Positions 46,558 to 57,421 of a stretch of DNA of 64,000 bases are shown one piece after another; the stretch's first letter is position 1, and every line of letters begins with the position of its first letter. This DNA is from Cylindrobasidium torrendii FP15055 ss-10 (lineage: Eukaryota; Basidiomycota; Agaricomycetes; Agaricales; Physalacriaceae): the NCBI GenBank assembly GCA_000934385.1, contig KN880542.1:1-64000 (forward strand), read 5' to 3'. The notes under the pieces were generated by a model. That model saw only the letters and a list, made by a program, of their open reading frames with translations. It was not told the DNA's origin and ran no database searches. The translations under genes were made by a program, and so were the position numbers.

Positions 46558-48688
46558 ATGGTTGGAAGCACCAAAGACGTGCCATTCAGCGCAGACAGCA
46601 AACTCGACGACGAGTTCTCCGTCGAGAAGACCACTCACCCGTCGGCTCAGTCCGTGCTCGCAGAGGACGACCCCCACTATGGACTCGAGTTTCCCACCGA
46701 TGAAGAGATTGCAACTCTCCGACGCGTACCCGACACTCTCCCATGGGCTTCGTACTGTGCGTGACATCGTTGGACAGTCCGACGTCGATGCTCAAGCAAC
46801 TTTTACAGTGATCGCGCTTGTTGAGATGGCTGAACGTTTTTCGGTGTGTAATTTTGCCCGCCTTGGCCATCGTACGAATACTGACTCGGTCCCCTCAGTT
46901 CTACGGCTGCTCCGTCGTCTTTACCAACTTCATCCAACAACCGCTCCCCGACGGCTCACGCACCGGTGCTGGTGGCCCCGACGGCCAGTCTGGCGCACTC
47001 GGGCGCAACCAGCAAACGGCGACTGGTCTCACAACGTTCTATCAATTCTGGTGCGTCCCATTCCCACTGTTCGAGTGCAAAAAGCTCATTTTTTCCCAGG
47101 TGCTATGTCATCCCTCTGCTAGGCGCATATATGGCGGACGTCCACTGGGGACGTTACCACACTGTCTGCGTCGGTGTCGGCGTTGCATTCCTTGGCCATG
47201 TCATCCTCATCGTGTCCTCCGTTCCCGGCGTTATTGAGAAAGAAGGTGCAATTGGCGTCTTCGCTGTCGCGCTAATTGTCACTGGATTCGGCACGGGGCT
47301 GTTCAAGGCGAATATCTCCCCTCTTGTTGCGGAGCAATACAAACGCACCAAACTATTCATCAAGACGACCGACAAGGGCGAGCGTCTTATTGTCGACCCC
47401 GCCATGACCATCTCAAGAACGTACATGGTGAGCCCACTCTAGATAAGTTCTCGACAATGTCTGACCTTATGTAGTACTTCTACCTCTTCACAAACATCGG
47501 TGCTCTTATCGGCCAACTCACCATGGCCTACTCTGAGAAGGTGTGCTCGTTGCTTACAGCGTTAGAGTCCTAGACTAAAGTGTTCCAGTACGTTGGCTTC
47601 TGGTTGGCATATACCCTCCCCACCGTCGTCTTCATGCTCTGCCCTCTCGTCCTCTGGGCTGGTCGCCACCGCTACACTCGCACTCCTCCCACCGGCTCAG
47701 TCATGCTTACCGCTGTCCGTCTATGGCGCTTCGCCATGCGTGGCCGCTGGTCCCTCAACCCCATCACCACCTTCAAGAACATGAGCGCCGCCGACTTCTG
47801 GGAAAGCGCAAAGCCCAGCCACCACCGGGGCGAATCACTCCCCGCATGGATGACTTTTGACGACCAGTGGGTTGACGAGGTTCGCCGCGGTCTCAAGGCC
47901 TGCACGGTCTTCCTGTGGTATCCTCTTTACTGGCTTTCGTACAACCAGATCAACAACAACTTGACAAGTCAAGCTGCGACAATGTCCACACACGGTGTAC
48001 CAAACGACGTTCTTTCCAACCTCGACCCCTTCGCGCTCATTATCCTCATTCCATTCTGTGACATGATTGTAAGCATTCTTCTGCCCGTGTCCAAAAGCAT
48101 GATCTGACAGACAATTAGCTGTACCCAGGCCTCAACCGGATGGGTCTCAACTTCAGCGCTATCAAGCGCATGACGGCGGGATACCTCACTGGCTGCTTCG
48201 CCATGATCTGGGCAGGCGTTCTCCAACACTACATCTACAAGACCAGCCCATGCGGGAACTACGCCGCAACATGCGACGAAGTCTCTCCTCTCAACGTCTG
48301 GATCCAGACCGGCTCGTACATCCTCATCGCCTTCAGCGAGATTTTCGCATCGGTCACTGGTCTGGAATACGCTTTCACCAAAGCACCAAAGAACATGCGT
48401 TCATTGGTGATGGGTGTCTTCCTCTTCATGTCGGCTATTGCCTCTGCTATCGGCGAGGCCTTCATTCGTACGTCCATTTCCTGCACTGCTGTCATCCTTC
48501 GGTACTGATGATCTCCCACAGCCCTCGTCAGCGACCCGCTCCTTATGTGGAACTACATTAGTGTTGCCATCATTGCAGGTATCGCCGGCATCCTCTTCTG
48601 GGTTTGCTTCAGGCATCTCGATGCCGCCGAGGACGAGCTCAACAGGCTCCCGGATTCCCATTTTGAGACTAACGAGAAAGATACCTGA
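46558..48688 (+). CDS. PTR2: Proton-coupled di/tripeptide transporter (POT family)
   Basis: Plasma-membrane importer of small peptides driven by protons. ATG 46558 begins MVGSTKDVPFSADSKL. The POT signature EMAERFSFYG is formed across an intron (EMAERFS|FYGCSVVF). Later come GAYMADVHWGRYHT, FGTGLFKANISPLVAEQY, MYFYLFTNIGALIGQL, NNNLTSQAATMSTHGVPND and the last helices (YAFTKAPKNMRSLVMG; WNYISVAIIAGIAGILFWV). About 600 residues and 12 hydrophobic segments, as expected. Introns near 46757, 46842, 47052, 47428, 47540, 48069 and 48466. No damage seen. Confidence 0.94.
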
Positions 48689-49440
48689 GATAGGAATACA
48701 GGAAAGTAGATTTTTGTAGGTATGTTAAGATAATAGTGTAGCATAGGGTATTGGTACTTACGGTTGGTGAATGTGTATCACTCTCATTTTATTCCCATAA
48801 TCATCAATTGCAATGATAGTCTGTCGAGGATATTGGATATTGAAAGTACCCCGAAGTGCTGGGTGTCGATAGCGCAGGATTAGTGAAGGAGTCGCTGGTT
48901 CAAGAGCTGGTGGATGGCTAGTAGGCAGATAAGAGCAAGATTACAATCCTTCCGAATGATGATCGTGAATGTCGAGGTATCACTCACCGACCCTCTACGA
49001 CGATTGACCATCTGGGGCTTGCAATGATATTTTAGAGGCAAATTGGACCGCTCGTTCCATGCTTCAGAGGACCGCAGCTAACGGTAGGGTCCCGCTAGCT
49101 GAAGAATCGTATTGAAGTACAGTTCGCAGTGGACCGCCAAGCTGTCGAGTAGCGGTGAAGAGAACAGACAAATTTGGACAGGACATGATCAGAGGGACTT
49201 ACCTCAACATGTTGAACAAGAACCCGAACCACTGAAGCATCTTGATATCTCATGTTCAACTGTCGAGAATGTCACTCGACAACACACACCCTGTTGTCGC
49301 TGGTCTCCACCGGCATGTGGGCGGGTGTGAACCGTGACACGAACCAAATTCACTTCGAGTTTGTGGTTGTGGAGGCGTTGCGCAGGGCTACCACGCGATC
49401 TGAGGCGTATCTCTATCACCTTCTCTATGCTGAAACAGAC
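48689..49440. other. Intergenic
   Basis: No supported gene. The right end is the distal promoter of the full thaumatin-like copy. Confidence 0.45.
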
Positions 49441-49447
49441 AGCAAAG

Positions 49448-49453
49448 TATAAG
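49448..49453 (+). promoter_or_regulatory. TATA-like box of thaumatin-like copy 1
   Basis: TATAAG about 103 nt before ATG 49551, in a leader alignable with that of copy 0. Confidence 0.55.
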
Positions 49454-49550
49454 AGCTGACCGGTGCGAGCGTCGAGGTCTTCAGATTCGCTCTTTTGCCT
49501 TCCTTTCTTTTGCAGTCGCACATCTTTCACTTCAATTCTCTATTCCATTC

Positions 49551-50516
49551 ATGATGAACGGACTCCTTGCCTTTGTTTCCGCTGCGCTCGTTGCTTCCGC
49601 GTATGCGCGCAAGTTCACGGTCACCAACAACTGTGAATACACCGTTTGGCCCGCCGTGTGTTGTTTCTGTATTTGTCCTACAGAGTAGCAGCTTACACAT
49701 GATTTAGATGTACACCGACCCCAATGTTGGCCCCTCCGTCCCCGACCATGTTACTGGCTGGGAGGCTGCTGCTGGCTCGACAGAGGAGTTTGAGGTCCCC
49801 GACGACTGGAAGGCTGGTCGTATCTGGGGACGTACCGAGTGCGACTTCTCCACCAACCCAGGCCCTACTTCCTGTGTGACTGGTGGCTGCAACGGTGGTC
49901 TTGAGTGCGACCCGAACACTGGCACTGTACGTCTCTTTCGAGAATCATTGGTTCGAGCAGCTTACACGTCTCGCAGGGTGTCCCTCCCGTGACTGTTGCC
50001 GAGTGGACTCTTGAGGGTGACGGCGACGCTGACTGGTACGATGGTGAGCACAAAAATCGCTTGCAATGTCCGAGCTTAACAATCATTTCAGTTTCCCTCG
50101 TCGATGGCTTCAACATTCCCGTCACTGTCAAAGTATCTGGTGACTGCTCCGAGGCGTCGTGCCCTAAGGACCTCAACCCCGACTGCCCTGCCGAACTCGC
50201 TGGTCCCTCCGGCGCCAACGGAAACGCGGGCTGCAAGTCTGCATGCTTCGCCAACCTGGATGGCAACCAGCAGGACTCTGCCAACTGCTGCAGTGGTAGC
50301 CACGACACCGCTGACACTTGCCCACCGGATGGTGTTGATTTCTACGACTACTTCAGTGCGTATTACTTTGAAAGACTGCGTGGACAGTTCGTTGACACCG
50401 ATTGCAGAGGATGCGTGCCCGAACTCGTACGCTTACGCTTATGACGAGTCGTCCGGCACCGCTCTGTGGACCTGCCCGACCGCTAACAAGGCCGATTATA
50501 CCATTACCTTCTGCTA
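49551..50516 (+). CDS. Thaumatin-like protein, full copy (copy 1)
   Basis: Secreted, disulfide-rich protein of the thaumatin/PR-5 family; fungal members are linked to cell-wall glucan binding or breakdown. Five exons. Signal peptide MMNGLLAFVSAALVASAYA, then RKFTVTNNCEYTVWPA, the block with GRIWGRTECDF and CVTGGCNGGLEC, then GVPPVTVAEWTLEG, DGFNIPVTVKVSGDC, and a cysteine-rich stretch NCCSGSHDTADTCPPDGVDF. The last exon has EDACPNSYAYAYDESSGTAL and ends YTITFC. It is the small-to-normal size for the family. Two ATGs are adjacent; copy 0 has only the second. Convergent with F-box A, 165 bp between stops. Confidence 0.93.
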
Positions 50517-50681
50517 AGCGCTCGTATGTGCAACTACGAGCTGCAGCCGTATATTTTGCATCGATGGATCATATAATGACAATTATTTATTATTCATTGC
50601 GCGCTGTCTTCCTTGCGAGCGAAATAATGCTATGGTTTCAAAGTCTATCCTAGTGGGTACGTACAATACGTCTATTACTGT

Positions 50682-52061
50682 CTACATTGGGTCGGTCGTG
50701 TCCCGTCCGCCGTTAACGATCAAAGTAGCCTTGAGACCGTCTTCGAGTTGTAGTTCATGGGCCGCCCAAGAATTCTTGTCAATCGAAATAGACTCTATTC
50801 CCTGCGTCTGTGGCTCGATATCTGCAAAGGAGAGCACGAATTGTTTGAGTTCGGGCGACATTCTGCATCTCAATGATTGCAGTTGTTCGGAAAATTCTGA
50901 TCTCTGCACTATTGCGGGCAACTGACCATAGAACAACCGCAGCGTTTCGAGCTTAGGAAGACGACATTGATGAAGCCAGTGAGTCTTCCCCTGGAAAGAC
51001 ACACCTGGAACATACATGTCCAGCTGCCGTAAGTTGGGCAAGGCCGTCAAACATTTCTCGAGAAAGGATTGCAAGCTCTCATGATAGGTTTGTGTGTCGG
51101 GGTATGGAGCCATGATATGAAGTTGCAGATGTTGAAGCTTGTTGCCATTGCGCTCGAAAAAGGTCACAACGTCGTGCGGTGCTAGGACATCGAACTGGCG
51201 GACAGTCATGCGAAGCGCTTGAAGGACGGGGGTACGAATTCGAATCGGGTTGGATGCAATCAAGGTGGCGGATCCTAAGCTCATCTGCTGGAGACACGGC
51301 AGGACGATGGGTTTATCATATCTGAGCTGCGTCAGGTAGAAGTCCGACACTTCGTCATGGTGACAAATATCAACCGTGCGCAATTCGGTGCACTGGCCAA
51401 GAATATCTGGCAAGGAAAACTTGTCGCCGGGCGCGTTGGTCGACGAGCGGACGATTGTCAAGTTCTGTACCTGCTTCCAGGGAATGAGGCCTGGAACTCG
51501 ATACGGGAAGTGGCTTATTCCGCTGTCCAACGTCAGAGAAAGGGGAGCCCCGCGAGCCCTCTCGATGCTGAGCGCGATGGGGCGTCGGTCAAACCGTGCT
51601 GGATCGTGTCTCGCCGGTCCTATCTTGAAGTTAGACCACAGCTCTGGCATGTTGAGGGCAATATTTCGCCAGTGTGAGCAAACGGCAGCTATTGCCCATG
51701 GACCAAGCTCCTCCTGGGCGCGTGAGGCGGCGAAGTCGACGCCCCGTTCATGAGGGATACAGAGATCGAAGATGCGTCTCCAAATCTCGACAGGAAGCCG
51801 GCGTTTAGCCGACAAAATAGCTTTGTGGTATTCCACAAAGCTAAAGGCATTATGCCTGAGCCTGTTGACGCTCTCGAAATGAGCATCATCACGAAAACTC
51901 GACATCCGCGAAATGCTAGAGCATATCCTGTACAAGTTGGACTCCTGCTCGGCAATGAAACGAAGAATGTCGTCTTTAATTGAATCGTCCGGGCATAGGA
52001 AGGGGTCAAGAGCAAGGGCTGCGTAGGGCGAAGTAAAGTCCATTTCGACGAGGGCAGACAT
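50682..52061 (-). CDS. F-box-like protein A
   Basis: Intronless, 459 residues. MSALVEMDFTSPYAALALDP, then F-box core LPVEIWRRIFDLCIP and VCSHWRNIALNMPELWSNFK, then leucine-rich-type C-terminal repeats (LPNLRQLDMYVPGVSF). Likely SCF adaptor with unknown target. It is the first gene of a duplicated block; its counterpart is at 56054-57421. The TATA-like box is conserved with all three minus-strand paralogues at 122-126 nt before the ATG. Confidence 0.82.
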   Translation of the reverse strand: MSALVEMDFTSPYAALALDPFLCPDDSIKDDILRFIAEQESNLYRICSSISRMSSFRDDAHFESVNRLRHNAFSFVEYHKAILSAKRRLPVEIWRRIFDLCIPHERGVDFAASRAQEELGPWAIAAVCSHWRNIALNMPELWSNFKIGPARHDPARFDRRPIALSIERARGAPLSLTLDSGISHFPYRVPGLIPWKQVQNLTIVRSSTNAPGDKFSLPDILGQCTELRTVDICHHDEVSDFYLTQLRYDKPIVLPCLQQMSLGSATLIASNPIRIRTPVLQALRMTVRQFDVLAPHDVVTFFERNGNKLQHLQLHIMAPYPDTQTYHESLQSFLEKCLTALPNLRQLDMYVPGVSFQGKTHWLHQCRLPKLETLRLFYGQLPAIVQRSEFSEQLQSLRCRMSPELKQFVLSFADIEPQTQGIESISIDKNSWAAHELQLEDGLKATLIVNGGRDTTDPM

Positions 52062-52866
52062 CGGATGTAGTCAAATAATGCGCTGTTCAGTAACTCAGCA
52101 TTGTGAGAATATGTAAGATTGGTCGGTGTACCTTTGAAAAAGAAAGAGGGATTTGGCAAATAACTGTCAGAAAAGTTGGTTCTCTTTATACCGCCAGCCA
52201 CGGGCCATGGGTTGCTTGTAACGGTAGCAGTCGCATTCATGTACAATCACTATTCATACTCAGACAAAGATCCATTTAATATCCATAAGATCAACTAACA
52301 ATTGGCAAAGCCACGAGACGCTCATCGGAGGTGACGGGTCCAAACAAATGCTACGGGTCTGCTGGCAACCGTATCAAATGCTTCTAGAGGCGTTGAAACA
52401 TCAAATGCTGACTCAATTCGCGTTATCCTCCAACCACTTCCCTTTTCGAATTGTGGCTCGTTGCTGACAAATCGCACCGATCTTGAGATTACTAATACCT
52501 CATTGTTCGAGTGTACCTGGAGTACGATCGTACCCAGGCACCGTTAAATTTGACCTCATTTACGGTCGGCACCGGAGACCATATGCCATTTTATAAATGA
52601 TGCTGAGTGCGATTTGGCCGCAGATCCGTCTATTAGCGCCGTTGAGGTCCAACTTGCAAAGTGTAAATAACAAAGAAGGGACGACAACTTCCTTTCGGCC
52701 AGGGTACTTCCAATGAGACTTTAGCAAGTTTTACCGCTGTGCTTTTCATTACACATGGATGGAATGACATGGGACAATGACTAGTTATTGGCCCATGCAT
52801 CAGGATCGCTTGTGCAAAACAAAATATTTCCTGATTTGATTGTCGAGCGCGTACAATACAATACAT
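52062..52866. other. Intergenic within the duplicated block
   Basis: Holds the TATA-like box (TATAAAG, minus strand, 52184-52190) of F-box A. Stretches such as AAACAAATGCTACGG and GGCAACCGTA recur at 57650-57740, showing the spacer was duplicated too. No gene. Confidence 0.6.
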
Positions 52867-54237
52867 TTATGATTCCGAATTCCAGCCATCCAGTACCAGA
52901 GTGATCTTGTAGCCTGCGAGGGGTAGCGCCTCCAATTCTCCGCCGACCTGGGCTGAAACAATCTCCAGTTTTTCCCGCGTCTGCGGTGCAATGCACGGAA
53001 AACAAAGCACGACCTCTCTGAGAGCCCCTCTGCAGCTCAATGCCTGCAGCCGTTCAGATAATTTGGACGACTGCATATCCTCTGGACACTGAGCAAAGAA
53101 CAGCCGCAGCTTCCGGAGCTTGGAAAGGTGACATGGCTCGAACTCCAGCCAACGCAACTCCCCCCGCAAAGATGACATTCCGGGAAGGTGGAATTCCAAT
53201 TCGCGCAAGTTGGGCAAGACTGCCGAACATTCCTTCGTAAAGGACTCCAGGTTCTCGTCGTACGTTCTCATGTCGGGGTATGATCCCCTCTCCGGAGCAG
53301 CGATATTGATGAGCAATTGTTGAAGTTCGCCACTTTGCTTGAGAAAGGTGACAATTGCGCGTCTTGTCAGCCTGAAGAGGTCTTCGAAGTTCATGTCGAG
53401 CTCTCGCAAAGCAGGGGTCTGACTATCGTGCAACAGTAGATCGCCGGACTCGGATGCTACCCTCAGCTGCTGGAGGCACGGAAAGATGATGGGATGCTCC
53501 GCCTGGCCTTGATGTGAGCTCACTTCAACGTTGAACGGTCCTCGACAAAGGTCAAGCTTGCGCAGCTCGACGCACTGGCGAAAAATGTATTCCAGATCGA
53601 ACCTGGCGCCAGTACCCCGCGCATTGATTGGCAAGCGAACGATTGTCAAGGCCTGAACCTGCCGCCAGGGAATGAGGCCTGGCACGCGATGTGGGAACTG
53701 GTTCACCCCGCTGTCCAACCTCAGTGAAAGGGGAGCGCCACGAGCTCTCTCGATGCTGAGCGCGATGGGGCGTCGGTCAAAACGTGTTGAATCGTATCTC
53801 GCCGGTCCTATCTTGAAGGTCGACCAAAGCTCTGGCATATCGAGGGCAGCAGCTCGCCATCGTGAGCAGACAGCAGCTATTGCCCATGGACCAAGCTCCT
53901 CCTGGGCGCGTTTGGCGGCGAAGTCGACGCCCCAATCGCGGGGGAGGCAGAAACTGAAGATGTGTCTCCAGACTTCGACGGGAACTTGGCGTTTAACGGA
54001 CAGGATGGCTTTGTGGTGTTCCACAAACATTTGTGCGTTGACCCTGTGCTCCTGGAGGTCGTCATCGCAAACAGATGTGTGTGAGATGTTGGAATCTAGC
54101 TTGAACAGATTGGATTCCTGCTCGGCAATGAAGCGACGAACGTCGTCCTTGATTGAATCGTCGGGGCAAAAAAAGGGGTCTCGAACAAGGGCTTCGTAGG
54201 GCGAGGTAAGGTCCATTCTTGCAGCGGTGTCTGGCAT
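52867..54237 (-). CDS. F-box-like protein B
   Basis: About 456 residues from ATG 54237 (MPDTAARMDLTSPYEALVRD); the frame extends upstream only through a GTG. F-box core VPVEVWRHIFSFCLP, VCSRWRAAALDMPELWSTFK, and C-terminal leucine-rich-type repeats (LPNLRELEFHLPGMSSL; LSKLRKLRLFFAQC). Upstream, a GT-AG pair at about 54303-54252 could be a leader intron. TATA box TATATATAAG on the minus strand at 54363-54372. Its closest relative is the frameshifted copy at 58187-59547. Confidence 0.82.
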   Translation of the reverse strand: MPDTAARMDLTSPYEALVRDPFFCPDDSIKDDVRRFIAEQESNLFKLDSNISHTSVCDDDLQEHRVNAQMFVEHHKAILSVKRQVPVEVWRHIFSFCLPRDWGVDFAAKRAQEELGPWAIAAVCSRWRAAALDMPELWSTFKIGPARYDSTRFDRRPIALSIERARGAPLSLRLDSGVNQFPHRVPGLIPWRQVQALTIVRLPINARGTGARFDLEYIFRQCVELRKLDLCRGPFNVEVSSHQGQAEHPIIFPCLQQLRVASESGDLLLHDSQTPALRELDMNFEDLFRLTRRAIVTFLKQSGELQQLLINIAAPERGSYPDMRTYDENLESFTKECSAVLPNLRELEFHLPGMSSLRGELRWLEFEPCHLSKLRKLRLFFAQCPEDMQSSKLSERLQALSCRGALREVVLCFPCIAPQTREKLEIVSAQVGGELEALPLAGYKITLVLDGWNSES

Positions 54238-55406
54238 CTGATTCGTGGAACTACGCACAGGTCATGAACATGAGAATCCAAGAATGTTGTCAGCGCACCT
54301 TTGAACACGGGGTGAAATTTGCTGATGGTGGTTGGTGGGAGGGAGTTACTCGTCTTTAGGGGCTTATATATACAAGATCGAGATTCGAAATACTAGCAAT
54401 GAGCGTATGCGTCTCAATGGCAAGTTCAGACCCTCGTTCGAGTCTAACCCTGCCTCACGTTAAAGCATTTCCAAGGACAACATGACCGTATCCTAAAGCG
54501 TAGATAGGTGTTGGTCATGAATGATTGGGCTGCATGTGTCTTCCCTGAATCGGTTCTGGCGGAGTGTCCCAGCTCAATGTCAATAGTTGGAGCAGAATCA
54601 GTGCACCTCCAAGAGATTTGAGAACAAAAAATGATTAATATACAGCATGCTAATCTCTCAAAGCTTCAATTTCTCTGGAGCTGGTCTCAAGAAATTGATC
54701 ATATGAATCGTGATAGGTGGCTAAGAAAGACTTTTAGAAGGGACAGGGAAAGATGCGATATGAATGTGCGCACAAGATGTCCCTGCGCGCGCACGGTATC
54801 GAGCAATGGTCTTGCGATTATGTTCTATGGCGCTAAGCTGAGCGTGTTTTATTGTACCTGCTAAAGGTGAGAGTCAAAGACCACAAGAAAAAGTAGAGCT
54901 TACCGGTCAGGTCTATGACAAAAGGCAATATTCTGACCCCGTCAATGGCCTTAATGAGTGTTACGCCGCCTCTGGCTATTCGATGCTGTTCCCGTGCTAC
55001 ACGAATGATACAAATATTTGTGGTTGGCGAGAAGTATTTTACTGCAAGGAATGAAGAAGGATATATGGAGGCTGAGTCATTTCTCACCCGTCAACGAATG
55101 GGATACAGCACCCCAGCCAAAGTCACCAAAGTTCTCCTGGATGGAGTCACGAAGGGCTGCCCATATAATTTTGCTATCAAGTCGGCTCGGGGCGGGTTTT
55201 GTTTGGTCCAATGGAATAAACTCGACTAAAAGCCATCTATTCTTTTCAGATTAGACAACTTGGGCTTTTGTTGCGAAAGGAACAACTCACTTTGAATCTG
55301 ACCATGATGGCCTAAAGCAGCGATCGCCGGCAGACGCCGAACGCTCTTGCTGATCTACCACGACGACGCGCCCGGCTCCTTCTCTCTTTGAACCGTGACG
55401 ACGACT
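54238..55406. other. Intergenic; right end of duplication unit 1
   Basis: Similarity to 59550-59950 persists to about 54665 (for example AATCTCTCAAAGC) and then stops. From there to 55406 is unique sequence ending in the apparent promoter of gene X. Frames such as 54915-55229 lack motifs. Confidence 0.55.
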
Positions 55407-55526
55407 ATGGCCAACCACGACAACGATACAGACGTATTCACTGGGAATGCGCGCTATCTTGGTGCAGCGAAGACGATGGGCCCACGGCGGTCGCCTTCGC
55501 GACAGTCACTGTCCATTGGTACACGT
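55407..55526 (+). CDS. Gene X, probable 5' end, cut by the gap
   Basis: ATG 55407 opens a frame of 40 codons, MANHDNDTDVFTGNARYLGA and on to RRSPSRQSLSIGTR, still open at the first N. Composition (Arg/Ser-rich, SPSRQSLS) suits the missing N-terminus of the 3' part at 40295-41450, which begins RQARLRTGGSPLA. The link is inference: no sequence bridges them in this window. The frame does not continue into the thaumatin-like sequence on the other side of the gap in any meaningful way. Confidence 0.5.
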
Positions 55527-55626
55527 NNNNNNNNNNNNNNNNNNNNNNNNNNNNNNNNNNNNNNNNNNNNNNNNNNNNNNNNNNNNNNNNNNNNNNNNNN
55601 NNNNNNNNNNNNNNNNNNNNNNNNNN
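55527..55626. other. Assembly gap of exactly 100 N
   Basis: A round-number gap, the usual convention for unknown length. It lies between the 5' end of gene X and the 3' half of a thaumatin-like copy, so contig order across it is not proven. Confidence 0.98.
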
Positions 55627-55887
55627 TGGATGGCAACCAGCAGGACTCTGCCAACTGCTGCAGTGGTAGCCACGACACCGCTGACACTTGCCCACCGGAT
55701 GGTGTTGATTTCTACGACTACTTCAGTGCGTAATACTTTGAAAGACTGCGTGGACAGTTCGCTGACACCGATTGCAGAGGATGCGTGCCCGAACTCGTAC
55801 GCTTACGCTTATGACGAGTCGTCCGGCACCGCTCTGTGGACCTGCCCGACCGCTAACAAGGCCGATTATACCATTACCTTTTGCTAA
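55627..55887 (+). pseudogene. Thaumatin-like protein, 3' half only (copy 2)
   Basis: Begins just inside exon 4 (DGNQQDSANCCSGSHDTADT) and runs through the last intron to YTITFC and the stop. It differs from copy 1 at only a few bases over 260 bp and keeps the frame. The 3' flank is also nearly the same, with a 2-3 base indel. The 5' part is lost in the gap or lies elsewhere; copy 0 has just the complementary half. It may be an intact gene in reality. Confidence 0.85.
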
Positions 55888-56053
55888 GCGCTCGTATGTG
55901 CAACTACGAGCTGCAGGTATATTTTGCATCGATGGATCATATAATGGCAATTATTTATCATTCATTCGTGCGCTGACTTCCTTTGCGACATAATATCATG
56001 GTTTCAATTCCTACTATTCTACGGGGTGCGCACAATACGTCTATGACTGCATC

Positions 56054-57421
56054 CTATGAGTTGGTTGTGTCGCGCGCGCCGTTAAAGATCAAAATAACCT
56101 CGAGACCGTTTTTGAGTTGCAGCACCTCCACCTGAGACTCCTTGTCATTCGGGATTGGCTCCATTTCTTGCGGGGTCTTCGTCTTTATATCTCCGAAGCA
56201 GAGCACGACCCTCGTGAGTTCTGGCAACAGTCTGCAGCTCAATGATTGCAATTGTCTGGACAATTCCGATCTCTGCACTATTGCGGGCAACCGACCACAG
56301 AACAACCGCAATGTCTTGAGCTTGGGAAGACGAAACTGCTGGAACTCAAGAATCTCTCCCTGGAAAGACACACCCGGAAGATGAATGTCCAATTGCTGTA
56401 GGTTGGACAAGAACGTCGAACATTGCTCGAGAAAGGACTGCAAGTCCTTAAGGTGCATTTGCGTGTCGGGGTGCGGAGTAGCGATACTATGAACTTGTAG
56501 TCGCTCAAGCTTGCGGCACCTATTCCAGAGAAGGCCCCTAATGTCGTCTGAGGTTAGGACACTGTCAAGCTGGCGGATAGTCATGCGAAGCGCTCGAGGT
56601 ACTGTCGTGGCGCCAATCGGCTTGAATAACATAAAGGTTAAGAGTTCTGGCCTCATTGACATTTCCTGGACAATGTGATCATAAAAGTGGAACTGCATCA
56701 ATTGGGTGTCCGACTCTTTGTTATGGCGACAAATATCAACTGTGCGCAATTCTGTGCACTGGCCAAGAATGTATTGCAAGTCAAACTTGATGCGGGGCGC
56801 ATGGATTGGCGAGCGAACGATTGTCAAGTTTTGAACCCGCTCCCAGGGAATGAGGCCTGGCGCCCTATGTGGGAAGTGGCTCATGCCGCTGTCCAACCTC
56901 AGAGAAAGGGGAGCCCCACGAGCCCTCTCGATGCTGAGCGCGATGGGACGTCGGTCGAAACGAGCTAAATCGTATCTTGCCGGTCCTATCTTGAAGGTAG
57001 ACCACAGCTCTGTCATGTTGAGAGCAATATCTCGCCAGTGTGAACAGACGGCAGCTATTGCCCATGGACCAAGCTCCTCCTGGGCGTGTGTGGCGGCGAA
57101 GTCGACACCCCATTCGTGAGGGAGGCAGAGATTGAATATGCGTCTCCAAATCTCGAAGGGAAGCTGGCGTTTCACGGACAAGATAGCTTTGTGATATTCC
57201 ACAAACATATGAGCATTGTCCTTGTGCTTCATGATGTGCTTGAAGTCATCATCGCAGGCAGACATCTGTGAAAAACTGCAATCCAGCTTGAACAGATTAG
57301 CTTCCTGTTCGACAATGAAGCGACGGATGTCGTCCTTGATTGAATCGTCCGGGCATAGGAAAGGGTCCCTAACAAGGGCTTCGTAGGGCGAAGTAAGGTC
57401 CATTTCGACAATCGCAGACAT
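56054..57421 (-). CDS. F-box-like protein A' (paralogue of A)
   Basis: Intronless, 455 residues, ATG 57421 (MSAIVEMDLTSPYEALVRDP). F-box core LPFEIWRRIFNLCLP, VCSHWRDIALNMTELWSTFK, repeats LSNLQQLDIHLPGVSFQG and LPKLKTLRLFCGRLPA. Position and flanks show it is the duplicate of F-box A, yet roughly a third of residues differ, most in the C-terminal half, where about ten residues are also lost after FYDHIVQEM. TATA-like box TATAAAAAG at 57543-57551. Confidence 0.82.
   Translation of the reverse strand: MSAIVEMDLTSPYEALVRDPFLCPDDSIKDDIRRFIVEQEANLFKLDCSFSQMSACDDDFKHIMKHKDNAHMFVEYHKAILSVKRQLPFEIWRRIFNLCLPHEWGVDFAATHAQEELGPWAIAAVCSHWRDIALNMTELWSTFKIGPARYDLARFDRRPIALSIERARGAPLSLRLDSGMSHFPHRAPGLIPWERVQNLTIVRSPIHAPRIKFDLQYILGQCTELRTVDICRHNKESDTQLMQFHFYDHIVQEMSMRPELLTFMLFKPIGATTVPRALRMTIRQLDSVLTSDDIRGLLWNRCRKLERLQVHSIATPHPDTQMHLKDLQSFLEQCSTFLSNLQQLDIHLPGVSFQGEILEFQQFRLPKLKTLRLFCGRLPAIVQRSELSRQLQSLSCRLLPELTRVVLCFGDIKTKTPQEMEPIPNDKESQVEVLQLKNGLEVILIFNGARDTTNS

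Noticed and set aside
55395..55733. Frame running through the N gap and joining gene X to thaumatin sequence
   Set aside because: The open frame depends on undefined bases; the thaumatin part is read in its true frame only by accident of the 100-N length.
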